Shown here piece after piece: positions 27,601 to 39,900 of a DNA stretch of 64,000 nucleotides; within the stretch, counting starts at the first letter, position 1, and each line of letters starts with the position of its first letter. Both the position numbers and the translations under genes were made by a program. The stretch is from contig NW_019211458.1 of assembly GCF_002443255.2 (NCBI RefSeq), positions 16,425,939 to 16,489,938 on the forward strand, in the 5' to 3' direction. Origin of the DNA: Varroa destructor (lineage: Eukaryota; Arthropoda; Arachnida; Mesostigmata; Varroidae). Below the pieces are notes generated by a model, which ran no database searches, was not told the origin of the DNA, and saw only the letters and a program-made list of their open reading frames with translations.

Positions 27601-30600
27601 CTAAATATAAATCCTTTGTAATGCAAACGTTTCCGAGAATATAATTAATTCGTACGAAACGACAAAATCTTAATCTCTCTACTTACATCCAAACTGAATG
27701 ATATGTTTGTATGCTTAATGACGTCGTCGATCCCCACTCTACCGACACGGCAAAATGTATAACGATTTAATTTTATTGTTGTTCTTTATATCCAAGTGCT
27801 CGCTTTAAATGGAAGTGTGCGCGATCCATCAGCCGCTATTTGGCAGGAATATTGGAACGTTCGGAAATTAGCCCAGACGCGTTACGTAGCTCGTTGAAGA
27901 TTTCATTTGTCTGTGCTATCTGCCCCTCGCAGGCGTTACGAATCCTGACACTTTGCGCGGATTTTGTTTGATGTATTCCGCGAGCGACTAGCACCAATGG
28001 GGCGCGTGATAGAATCTGACCTGCTGATACAATGGTGATATTTCGATTAAGCTGTAGGAGTGGGCACACCGTACGCGTCCTCGATCGAGTTTCAACTTTT
28101 TAAATCCAAACAAACACTGCGGTGCGTATCTTGATCAGCTGCTTTTGAAAAAAAAGCCCGCAACAGATCTTCCCAGTTGCCCCTCAGACATCGAACGAAA
28201 GATCGTTTCTGTTATATATGACGTCTGATATGTAGGCTTTGTGCAGTGATATGACTTGCATGATCTAACATATTTCATAAGAAAGCTGTATCGCCGTTCT
28301 TTAGAGCGCGTGTATGTGTTTCTTCTCGCAAACGAAATGGCTTGCACAGTAGAGTACGCCTCGATCAGACCAGTTGGTAAACACGCCATATCTTCAAGAG
28401 CGAGTGACACACGCCAATTCTCGCAAAGAAGCATGCAAGTTATGCTATTCTATTGAGATTCTATTGCCTTTATAAAATAAATTGGTAACAAATGTTTGCA
28501 CCGTCAGTGAGTTCGCGCGGCCATGATGTAGCAAGCCATGATGTCTTCACGAGATCCGAGGGCTTTACGTGGCGGTTCCTTACATCGGCTTTCACGTTGT
28601 ACTACATTAGAAAAACATCCATCCCAAATAGCTGCAGACGTGAATTTGAGGAAAGCAAAGCGTTATTGTAATTGCTGGCCGGTATTTAGAACTTAACAGA
28701 CGGTTCTAGCCGGTACTGCTAGCCAATCTCGTCGTTCCACCTATTGCTAACAAATGCGAACAATTTACGACCTACGCCCGCGGGACGCATTAATATTAGT
28801 GGTCGCCGTAGAACCGCTGACCAGGCCATTCGGTCGTATTCCGAACGTGGGTGGGATCCAGTGGGGGGTTTTATCGGTGAAGGGGGGTCTTCTATACTAT
28901 ATGATCTACACAGTCCTTATTGTTTTAGGGAGCATAGGGAGATTTCAGAATCATATCACAGGCCCGGACGAATTTCCTTTAATTTTATGAAGCAGGTTTA
29001 AAAAATCAATACCAAATATTGTGTTTGCTTTAAGTGCTGCATGGGAACGTGAACGCCCGTGTTGTTTCGCCACTGTCGTATTACTTGACTTATGACAATG
29101 GCACTGAAAGTCAGCCCTCTTTAACTATGCTTAACATCAAAACCGAGCAAATTTACTTTATACTATTAAAGTACCCTAGTTTATATACTCTAGAATATCG
29201 CCGTGCGATCGTATGTATCATGTTAAACGTGGCATTCTTTTGTATTCGCGATACTTTCATTTGTGTATCATCATCGTACTGTATCTCCATGAGCATTGTT
29301 TCTATGAACACCCTATCCAACAAAACAGGTTGCAACAAGCATGGACACTCCAGACATTTAGCCTGAGTAAAACCGCATAATCGACAACAAACGATGGTCC
29401 TTCGGCAATGAATTTTTGTATTAACTACCCAAAGTTATTGACGGATATTTTCAATAGAAATGTGTACGGAGGGAAAACTATTTATGAACGCTAACGGTAA
29501 TATTAGCGTTGCTGTCAGAGCACGGGCGATAGGTAATGTTATCTCCTCTGTCTCTCTTTACGATAAAGAGCTACTCATTGTTACCTAACGCTAACCGAAA
29601 GATTTGCCAAAAAGAAAAACAAGGCACCAGTTCATGAAGGCATGCTCAGCCAATCTCTGTTGTCTGCTTCGCTGTCAATTGTACTCACTTGCTATGTCAA
29701 TGAGTTCTGTTGCCGTTACTACTTGCGTTGAAGGGTTCGACTATGGCACGTAGACAGTAGGAATGAAGTTTTTGTCAGAACGTGCCGCACAGGCTCGCAC
29801 TTGTATAACTCCCTGAGTGGCCCCAACGGTAGATATGGGCTCGCCATCGACTATGATGCCATGCGACCGTTCGTGACATATGTTGCGCTTCGCATCTCTC
29901 CACCTTAAACTTTAAACCTCTGTCACCTTTGAATCTCTCGTGCAGTGAAGAGCGGAGGGCAAAGCTAGCAGGCGGGCTACTTCGGAGTTCTCCTAATGAC
30001 GTTTGGCTCCACCTGCGAATCACTTTCAGTATGGTCTTCTTGATCATGAGTCGAGACCGTAGACTGCACAATAGTCAAATATTGGTAGTATGTGTTTCGC
30101 CAGGCGCTATTGCTCGTTATCTCGTTTTATCGATAAATCGGATTCAAATCTGGGAAAACGAATAATACCGGAATGCAAGGTGAGCAATTGCTGCTACAGA
30201 TGATTTTAAACTGAACAATTGCAATTCTCTTAACTAATCAAACTGTAATAAATTATAGACAAACTATCAGTGTAGTATATTATAAAAGGAATGTTACTTA
30301 TCGGGCAAATGTCTCCTGTGTGAGGAAGCCTACTCTGAGGTACATATTTGCATGTGAAGGTGTCAATTCGAACGCAGTGTATCGATGTGTTGCCGAATTA
30401 TAAACACGATTTGACATATTGAAACAAACGTGGTTGTATCCTAAAGCCATTATAAGGACCGTGAATCTGTTTTCTGAAAAAAGAACGACCTTCGTACCGT
30501 GTACGATTTTAATTGGTGGGGCTCACCAACAAATCGTAAGGTCACTCAAATGTTTTTATCCGTACGACGATTGCAGTAGTTATTGTGGACTTTCAAAGCT

Positions 30601-30892
30601 CGTAAACGTAATATGCTCCAGTCCTGAATCGTCCTCGTGTCGCCTAACAGGTTCGAACCAGGCTACACATCTTCAAGCTACGCTACATTACGTGCAAAAG
30701 AGATTCCGTACACTATGTAAAACCTTACAGTTCATGCAAGAAACGGTTTTGCAGGAAACAAAGATTATTATACTAAAATAATTACCTAGAACTTCGAGCA
30801 GGATCGCATGCGACGCATATATGCATCGCGTACTCACAAGAACCTATGTATTGATTCGTAATGCGGACGGTGCAGGGTACGAGACATGTTCA

Positions 30893-30934
30893 TATGTGCT
30901 ACTTTAAGTAGCATTCTACTTAAAGTAGCACATA
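30893..30934. repeat. Perfect inverted repeat: 19-bp arms, 4-nt loop
   Basis: The left arm TATGTGCTACTTTAAGTAG (30893-30911) and the right arm (30916-30934) are exact reverse complements separated by CATT. Transcribed, it would give a tight 19-bp hairpin, shorter than a usual microRNA precursor. As DNA it could extrude as a cruciform or be a binding site. No gene is within several kilobases. Confidence 0.9.
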
Positions 30935-31319
30935 CGTATGCAGGAATCTATTCAAGACTGACTGACCGAAAAAGATTAAGTAATCAAGGCTATGTCTCTC
31001 GAAAGATCCTACTCAGGTACAAAAGCTCGAATACGAATTCAGTAGGCCTACCCTGCCACACATCTAGATAAGTATATACAAGAGTATCGCACAGCATATT
31101 TCATAGAACATCCCTTGAGTTTCGTCAAAGTTTCGCCATGTTGTAATGCACGTGCATCTCAGCAGGGATTTGATAGATGCGTGCTACGTACTATACTAAA
31201 GAATATCAACCAGTGGTCAGTCTTGATTTAGAATAGAATGTCTGTAGAACGCGTGAATTACTGAATGGTTTTACGATAGAACTTCATCGCCACGAGCAAT
31301 TATTATAAGTTTTTGTAAA

Positions 31320-31322
<3 letters not shown>

Positions 31323-31350
<28 letters not shown>
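31323..31350. repeat. (TA)n microsatellite
   Basis: A perfect alternating T-A run of 28 bases. Confidence 0.9.
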
Positions 31351-31353
<3 letters not shown>

Positions 31354-34300
31354 GTATGCATAAAAGGCAACCGGCGCTGCATTAAAAATTACTTGTAGAA
31401 TCTAAATTCTACATCTATAACAGATGAGCATTTAGCCACTGTTGAACTCCATAACTATCTTTCTTTCTCGTCGCCTCCTCCCCGCGTTTCTATTTGTGAC
31501 TTTACAACCAGGGTACTGACTGGCTGGCATACAAAGGTTATGAAACCTTCTCTTAATGGAATCGGAAAAAACTCTTCCAAGGTTTCTACGTAGCACGCAT
31601 TGTATGCCGCATCGCCTGGGGGCGCTTGATCAAATCACGGTACCCTTAGAGAATATGACATGTTTACAAAGATCAGTTCCTCTTGCACTAGACCTGCTCT
31701 TTACGTCAGCTGATTGAAGCTATTTTAAAATGACGAATGTTCGTTCAAAGCCAAATATTGTTTAACACATGTGGAAGAAAAAACCGCTAACAATTTTGAC
31801 CACGTTGCGTGAACATCGGACAAGCTTTGTCTATCTGTTTGTTTGGCTGTTCTCTACTTGCGGACCAGCGGACACGAGGGTCGAAGTTGAAACGTCGAAG
31901 AATGAAAATAATGGCGGCGATTCAAGCCTTCGAAAGTTCGAAAGCTCCTATAGATGTCACTTACCGCAAACACCTTTCTTCATAGTAACCATTATTTCAT
32001 CTCAAATTGATAAGGGCCTTGTGGAACTGTCTGTTAGAGCGAGAATGTCAGAACAGGAGTTGTGGGCGTGCATTACCTTGTGCATAGGGTGCTACTTACA
32101 ACAAGCAAAATTACGATCAGCTGATTAAACATTCTGTCTGAATCCTAGATTTTCACAGTTACACCACTTGGCACACGCTAGCTTATCGCTATTGGGCCGG
32201 CGTAACCTAAGTGGCTCTCTCAGTGAGTCGGTGATTCAAATTTCAGCGTTAGCAAATGGTTTCCATGCCGCTTCACATGGTTGTTGGGGGGTCTTTAAGT
32301 AAATCTAGCAAAGGCTACCGCATTGTGACTTTACAGTGAGTGCGAGTCCTTGCTGTAGGCCGAAGGGATGACGCCAGTGACTTGTTTATGTAGTAAAAAT
32401 AATCTAATCCATAAAAAAGGCCTAAATATTAATGGATAAGCCTACCGCGAAAATAATCGGATTTTGCCCTTTTCCAAGAAAAATATCGAATGCACTGGAA
32501 TATTTATTCTTAGATATGGCTGTGCATGAACCAAAAAATTCTCTACTTATTCTAGTTTCGCACGCATTACGACGTACGCGCTTATCATGAAGAACGCACC
32601 TTGTTGTCCCATCTACCCTGAAAAAAGAGGGTGTTATATTGTGTATGTAACGGTAACGAGGAAATCTGCTTAGTAATAACAACTTCAGCAGGATTGTAAA
32701 TGGAATATACTAGTTTGGCCTCTCCTTCCGGGTTCGAGTCCATCTTCGGCAGATGTCTCAACGACGTTCGTGGTTCACGATTGTCGGACCACCTATAAGT
32801 ATAAGTAGTCTATAAGCGAAAACAGATCTATGTATCAAACAATCGGATAAATATCACCAGCACCCATATTGCATATGTGATAAAACGACGAGATAACTTA
32901 GTTATTTTCATTTTCAGCTTTATCCATGCTGTGGTCAAATACTAACATAGGTAATTTTACATTTTGACAATCTCAAACGCAATTTCGATTTCAAGATGTG
33001 CGCCACAAACTCACTAGCCCGGATCCGTAAAGCTAGCCCTTATAGTGCGCTTTGTTTAGAGTCACATTAGCCGTCTTGCTTTTCCATCTCGTTTGCTTTT
33101 TTTTTTAAATAAAACGAATCATGCGCCTCGTTTTGTCACAGTCCATTCATATATTCTGTCACGTGACGTGACAATAAGTACCAGCGCTCAAGGCATTTAG
33201 TGAAACACAAAGATATAACTGCTCTTTTTTTCTCTGTAAATGCCTGATCAGTACATGGTTCCTATTCTGGGAATATTCCTGTACTTCTAAAAGTGTCTTT
33301 ACACTTACTCGAAGCGACACGGGTCTCCAATATTTGCCAAGCCACTTACAATTTCGATACAAAATCGAAATCTTACAAAAGCAGTTTCGCCCTGATAAAC
33401 GTCAACAAGCCGTAAACCTAGATGTCTAATGTGAAGTAGCTTTATTATCAGCCATACATTATGGTGTAACTGAAGAACAAAAAAATGTAATACATTTTTA
33501 ATCGTGTAAAAAAGAACAACCTTTGTTATACATGAGATGTATCTCTCAGGAAGAAGTGCAACATTGGTCTATATACCGTATTGCTTTGATAACTTATTCT
33601 TGTTGAGGTCACGAACTATGCCTGCCTTCGTTGTTGTGCTCAATGTCTAATTATTGTTTCTTGAAGTGGCTGCATAACACGCACTGTTCTTTTGCCTTTC
33701 TCCAGTGTACTCACCATACATTAGAAGAGTTTATGAAAATGTGTTCTCACGTTTGAGAGAGAAAAATTTAATTACTGAGTGTTGATGTTCAGTATATCTG
33801 CACCTGTCATTCTTTGATGACAATTAATTAGCTTATAGGCATAGATAGTAATAAGTAGATATCTACTAAATTGTACTTCCTAACGGTCTTTTTTTGATCC
33901 GCTAAATAAGCCCGGAGAGCTGCTGTACGACATGTATGCCTAATAAAAGAGGAACGTATCACTAGAACCGAAAACAATTGCAAAAAAAAATTAGGTTTTT
34001 CGACTAAGACCTGCGCTTAGAACGATCATCTACTTATTAGAAATGAATATCTGATGGTGCCTAAATGATCGTCGATCACGACGGTGAATCCTAAATATAA
34101 TTTTCGACAAAATTAAATAGTAATTGTTACGATTTGTCATCGCTAGCGTCATAATTATTCGCAGAATCGCTATTATGAACTGATGTTACTCTATATTAGT
34201 AGATAATTTTGCTTCTCTTTCTCATTATGTAAAGTGTGTGATGCTAGTGGCAATAAATCAAATGTTACGTGACTAACACGGGTGTGAATTGCTGGATTAT

Positions 34301-35687
34301 ATGTTCACAATTGCAATATTCAAACATGTAAATTTATTTGTTGCACCATTTAAGATTTTCATTTAAGATCATTGCAGTATATTTAAAACCATAATACAAA
34401 TACAAAATTATGATAAATTATCTTGTGTTTTATTAATTACATTATTAACAAGCAGATACAACCGATTGCTTCTTGGATTGGATCTTACACATTGGAACAT
34501 CTTCATTTATTTTCTATTTATTTTTGAGAATAGCATCGGTTCACTTTTAGAGGATACAGCCATTATTTTCGTTCAGTAGTGTCTGCTAACTGGTTTACAG
34601 CGGCATGTAGGGTCAAGGTTTAACAAGACGCGAGTTGTACAATTTATTTGAATCAAGGTATATCGGTCTAGTAACACTATTACGAGCAGACAACTCTTTG
34701 TTTATTATATCTACATAATCTTCATTTTATATTTTATAATCTTAGTGATGTTTTTCGTTTTGACAGAATCTGTACTTCTATAACACGTTTCATTTAAATT
34801 CCAACGTGTAACATTGTAATATTCTTAGTGCGTTTTTTGCATGAATTTCTGAAAATGAATGAAAAATCATAGCCAACTGTTCGAAGACTAGAGTCAAGTT
34901 CGAAGCGGCAGATTTTTCCTATAAACGAGCAAAAAATGCTCTATTTGGCTTAAGTCTGCATTTAAGTGTATTAGCAAAAAAAACGAAATTCTATATCCTA
35001 TAGGTATGCGTCTAGACTTAATCTGTCAAATAATAGTACTAATAATAATAACAGTAATTGCGACACGTCACAAAGAGAACATCTGGTTCTGCCCAAACCG
35101 AAAAACATTACGAGTAACCCACATTTCATTTGAACGGAATACCGGATACAAGCACCCTGTTCGGCTGGAGCAACAGCAAATTTTCGCGTGGAAAAAGCGA
35201 AAACTTTGTTAAATGTTTTTAGCCTTTAACCACATTTAAAGGAGTCAATGTGGCGAACACTTCGAAACAACTCACTTAATATGGAAGACGGTGGATTCCA
35301 GATAGTCTGTCGCACATAATGAGATGTTAGCCAAGAAAATTACAATCTGGTTTAGGCATGCTCTTTAATAGTTATTCTAGTTTACTGGCGTGCGAGCATG
35401 ACTGAAAGACAACCTCGATCTCTTTCCTTAATTCTTCAATACACTGAGTTTTTAAAAAGTACCGGGTACGACTCCATTTCGGGGCATGGTGTATACAAGT
35501 TGTGAACACGTTTTAAATTTGATTTTACGGAAAATATTGGTTTTATATTTGTAGACGAGCAACAATAGAAGCAAGTCGTAAGGTTTGGTAGATCTTTATA
35601 ATGTACATCCATAAAAATAATGGATGTGCAGTTAGAAGAGTTGACTCGGCGATACTGTTATGGCAAATTTTATTTATCGTATATATA

Positions 35688-35787
35688 NNNNNNNNNNNNN
35701 NNNNNNNNNNNNNNNNNNNNNNNNNNNNNNNNNNNNNNNNNNNNNNNNNNNNNNNNNNNNNNNNNNNNNNNNNNNNNNNNNNNNNNN
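35688..35787. other. Assembly gap, 100 Ns
   Basis: Exactly 100 N characters, a common placeholder for a gap of unknown size. It is flanked on the left by TATATA and on the right by an ATA-type triplet repeat, so a simple repeat probably broke the assembly. Any frame drawn across it is meaningless. Confidence 0.98.
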
Positions 35788-36613
35788 ATAATAATAATAG
35801 AGTAATATCTCTTATAACTATTATTGTTATATTATATATAATTCATTATATAATATTTAGCCATTGGCCCCTTGGCGTTATCAAGTGCGACGTAAATGAC
35901 TACGCTTTCATCTACTTAAGGTAGAATACAAAAATACGAATTCCTTTGTTTTGCGTAAACTACACAATAGCTCAATAACTTTGAACGGTTGACGATTGTC
36001 GCAAAGTCAAGCTTTTATAACCATATAACCTTCCACGTTATGTACGAATAGCTTATAACACAAAAAAAGACCACAACAAGAAACACATGACAGACTCATT
36101 ATTTCCTATTGAATTATATAACCTACTTACAATAATGCGTAACGTGTGATCCATATACACATCGAATCATCTTAATTGTAAAATTCTATCACCTATGGGT
36201 ATAATGGCAGTAGTAGCTATTAACCAGTTGCTAGCTTTTTGGGAGGTCGCCCACGGCGGGCCACTTTTTTTATGGGTTCGTTATCTGCAACACGGGACAA
36301 TCAAAAACACTTCTCGTTAATGTTGCTTTCATGGACATTTTCACGGCACGACAGTAATAGTCTATAATAGAGATAGTAATAGTCAGTAATAATCTGTTAT
36401 ATACCAAGTGCGTCAAGCAGTAGTCACTTATAGGTATATATCTCAGGAGCTATAAGCGTTAATAGATTCAGTAGAGGTATTTTTTAGATTTTGCTGAACA
36501 TCTGTTCTTCACTATGTTGATTCTTTTTCCGACTATCTATTATTAATCGTCAAAAGCTGAGAAATCCATTCGAGTTAAATTTTAAGATGGGAGTCCATGT
36601 TTGTGGAACATCA
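35788..36613. other. AT-rich region downstream of the NSD gene, probably including its 3-prime UTR
   Basis: This begins with an ATA triplet repeat beside the gap and then lies just downstream of the minus-strand NSD stop codon, so part should be its 3-prime UTR. I saw no clear minus-strand AATAAA signal (TTTATT on the plus strand) in the first 500 bases below the stop, so the polyadenylation site is undetermined. I found no further exon encoding the PHD-C5HCH module present at the C-terminus of vertebrate NSD proteins. Confidence 0.5.
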
Positions 36614-36997
36614 TCAGTTACAACAAAACCGACCTTTTGCACCGGCATCATAACGCCTTTTGAGGTTGGCGATCGTTCGGGTAGCCTTTGCAACAATCAT
36701 CTTAGCTGGATCTTTCCGTTTTTTCATTAGCTTTCTCTTCTTTGGCTTATCACTAATGGAGCTTTTTTTGCTGCTCGTGCTCGACGTAGCCGACAATGCA
36801 CCAGATTCGGCAGGCGACGGTGATCTCTGCGTCGGTGTGGAGATGCCCAGAAACCCGGCACAATTCGCTGCTCCACAAAGACACTCGTGCCTGAACGTGT
36901 GCTCGAACTCCATCTGATAGTCGAATACTAGTTCTTCACCAGGTTGAATCTCGCGCACAGCAAACAAGCCAACAGAAGGTTCTCCTCGAACAAGCCA
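36614..36997 (-). CDS. NSD gene, terminal coding exon: C-half of SET, post-SET, basic tail
   Basis: The acceptor reads CTCATGAACAG followed by TGG. The exon opens at the conserved Trp that follows the QK of the SET domain, in phase 0. It carries the VGLFAVREIQPGEELVFDY segment with the catalytic Tyr and the post-SET motif CLCGAANCAGFLG, which with the Cys of NHSC forms the zinc site. After it comes a tail of about 77 residues, first Ser/Pro-rich and then with Lys/Arg clusters (PKKRKLMKKRK) typical of nuclear localisation. It ends in TGA at 36614-36616. Confidence 0.9.
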   Translation of the reverse strand, partial: WLVRGEPSVGLFAVREIQPGEELVFDYQMEFEHTFRHECLCGAANCAGFLGISTPTQRSPSPAESGALSATSSTSSKKSSISDKPKKRKLMKKRKDPAKMIVAKATRTIANLKRRYDAGAKGRFCCN

Positions 36998-39900
36998 CTG
37001 TTCATGAGAATATTGGGAATTAAACACAATTTTTTCTTCACCAAGAGTTTCAGCAAAAAGCCACGACATGGCAAGGCTCTTAAGAAAGCCCTCCAAAGAA
37101 ACGTAACGGTTTAACCCGGATCTCTTTTTCATTATTAACCCAATTTAATATACAACGGTCATATCATTACCGCGAAATTTGCACTTCCACGGTTAATTCA
37201 AATACCCGTTTGGCTTTGTATCCTTTACGATCTCCAGACATCAGGTAATACAAACCTTTTGAGCAAACAAGTTAGGAGAACACGAATGGTTAATGAACCG
37301 GCTGACATTGCCAGCTGGTCCAGCATCAATAATACGTTTTGAATCAGCCGTCAAGAAGTAGACATTTTTATCGGATTCGGCCGCCAGCCTTTCCAGTCTC
37401 CGACGCATCTCCTCTCGATCGATCACCTCTCCAACGTATTCGATGACAAAGTCGTCTTTGCGTATAGCCTCTTCTGATCGCAGGCCCCAACCGCGGCCGT
37501 CAGATGTCAAAAACGTTGTCGTTTTCTTGTACTGACGACGTTGAAATCTTCGGTTTTGGCACTTTTCACCCATCGGACATCCTGATCCACATTCGATATT
37601 GATCGCTCGATTTAAGCAGGTGACATCATTACATGGCGATTTTGCAGTACAGATACATACCTGCTCATCGTCGCGGGGCCGAGGCACACGACAGCTTTCA
37701 CTTTTCAACTATAATAGAAAAAAAAATGACTGAAGCTGAAGTGAAACAATATTGCTATTAACAATGAGTTCTATGGTAGTATCTTCTAAGCAAGGCAGTG
37801 TTTCAATATCAGCGAACAATTTAAGCTGAACGTTACTCTATGAACCAAGCAGACCTACAGCCAGTTAGTTTTGGCTTTAACTACCGAACTTTCGAAGTGA
37901 ACACTATGCGTACGAGTACCGTATTGACAGTAATGTGACGATATTTTGGTGGTCCAGCAAATGTCGTTTTCATGGTCTGTTCAGCGTTCCATCTCTCCAA
38001 TGCATCGACAGCTTCGGTTAAGGCTCTTTGATAGTTATTGTTCCAGGTTGCGCTTTTCCTTTTAAACGTCTTGCTTCGTGATTGTCGCTCATCATCAGCT
38101 TGAAACGGATAGACCTGTGTAAGAAGCAGCCAAGAGAAATTGTGTGTGCCGAAAAAATAGACCGCCATATGGTCCCCAGGTTTTTTCGCTTTTCGCACAG
38201 CTTCCGGCAGATCGGACGGGTGCACGACGTAGCCTGGCCACCAAATATAATTTGCTAGTTTTGCCCAAACCACTCGGCCGAAGGCAGGAAATATCCAGTC
38301 CGAGCATTCGGGACACTCATAACGAAGATCGTCGACCGGACCCGATATGTTAACGCATTCCGGATGAACGCATACCGGACAGACGTCGCAACACACAAGG
38401 TCGCCTGTCTCGCCGCAAACATGACACCAATCCATATTCACTTTTTTCGTCGATGTCCTTAGGTGACGGGGACATAGGACAAGGTCTGCCGTTAAAAAGG
38501 TGCAAGCTGCGGGAACACAGGATCGCCGACGATGGTACGTCGCTGGGCACTTGACGCATCTGATAAAACCACTTTTCCTCACCGAGATACCTGGCTGGAT
38601 GGAGTGGCATGAAAGACAGGTATCTCGAGGGCAGCCGAGCATTTTCTACATCAACGTTGTCGTTCGCAACATAATTCAGTTGAATGTTTGAAATAATATA
38701 ACAAAAGAAACAACAAGACAACGGAAAGAACATGAACGACAGTCAATGTTAGCAACTGTGGAAGTTATGGATTCTTTTTTGAACTGTAACGGCTTTTTCT
38801 TGTCAAATTTCTTTTTCTTTTTCTTGTTCAAATTTGTATACACACTCGCATACTTTTTTACAAAGTACATACAAAGTTTTTTACATACAAAGTTACGTGA
38901 CTATTGTATTTCGAGAAGGAATCGGTCGACACTAAATATAGTGGTAGCCGTTGGGTCCTTCAGACATATTTACCTTTTTATCTGCAGAGAGCTTCACAAA
39001 TAAACTAGCTTGCTGTACACAATGTAAGTGATACCGTCGGGAGCAGCAACGGGCCGCAATCGGCTCTTCATTTTCGCGTTCAGCTCCACAAATACAGCAT
39101 AACGTAGAAATGCATTGTGCACATCGGCCTTCAGTCACTTGCCTCTCTGCAGCATCGGTCTCCTCTGGAGTGACAGTTTCACTACTGTCAATTCTTTGTT
39201 CTGGTATCGTTTCTTGTACCCCCTCAGCAGCGTTTTTCTCAGTCTTTTTTTCCCTGGCTTTTCCGGCGTCAAAGTTCTTGCTATTGTCCGTTACTAGTAC
39301 TTTACTGGACGAAGAGTTAGCGATCGTGCTCATACCTTCCGGGCAACAACTCTTATGGAAAAAATTGCCACAAGCACACGCTACCAATACTTCACCACCT
39401 TCAATCTCGGCCTTTAGGCAAGTCGAGCAGACAGCTTTTGCAAGCTGAAATTAGCAAATGGGCAACAAAGACATTATTATTGTGCTTCATTTTATTGGGT
39501 ATACAAAAGCTACCGTTAAGACTAATTGTATGTCTTCACCTATGGCATGTGTGGGTTGCTTATCACTATAGTTAGCGAAATCATAATGAAGCCTGAATCG
39601 ATTCAATTCGCTTTTCTATCTATCCCTTAATCTTAAACAAAGGTATTTAATAATTGCAGACGAAGTGGCCACTGACCTGTCCGTGCTCCACAACGTTCTG
39701 ACGCCGTTTGCTACAAAGATCCTTGCGAAAAGCACCAGCGACCGCAGAGTGAGATGTCACAAAACGATCCGAAGTGATACTACTGACTGATCTAGGAGTA
39801 TTGTCAGAATTAACGGAAACGGCTGAGCTTAAACCGCCATCGGACGAAGAACTACTGTCTGAAGATCCATCGAATATTGGCCTATGGCTATTTAATGATG

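Larger units (their letters stand above)
24620..35687. other. Long AT-rich gene desert
   Basis: About 11 kb without a supportable gene. The longest frames are 120 codons at 30419-30781 and 119 codons at 31769-32128 on the plus strand; both are featureless. Two tRNA-like B-box matches (near 30654 and 32731) do not fold into a tRNA. A perfect 19-bp inverted repeat lies at 30893-30934 and a (TA)n run at 31323-31350. AT richness increases towards the N gap. Confidence 0.6.

Noticed and set aside
28744..29001. Two overlapping plus-strand frames that look protein-like (NLRPTPAGRINISGRRR; an apolar stretch in the other frame)
   Set aside because: No splice context, start context or family resemblance; they probably shadow each other by chance.
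30651..30664. A second B-box-like palindrome GGTTCGAACC
   Set aside because: The flanking bases do not form a T-stem, and no tRNA fold is possible.
31769..32128. 119-codon frame starting with ATG and a hydrophobic stretch
   Set aside because: No recognisable family, poor composition for coding and no neighbouring exons.
32731..32741. Perfect RNA polymerase III B-box match GGTTCGAGTCC, suggesting a tRNA or tRNA-derived SINE
   Set aside because: The T-stem pairs at only two positions (CCGGG against CCATC). No acceptor stem or anticodon arm can be built upstream, and no A-box is convincing.
35601..35924. Open frames spanning the run of Ns
   Set aside because: They exist only because unknown bases cannot encode stops.
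38095..38316. Several open frames overlapping the NSD exons on either strand
   Set aside because: They are shadows of the real coding frame, which is fixed by the PHD and PWWP motifs.
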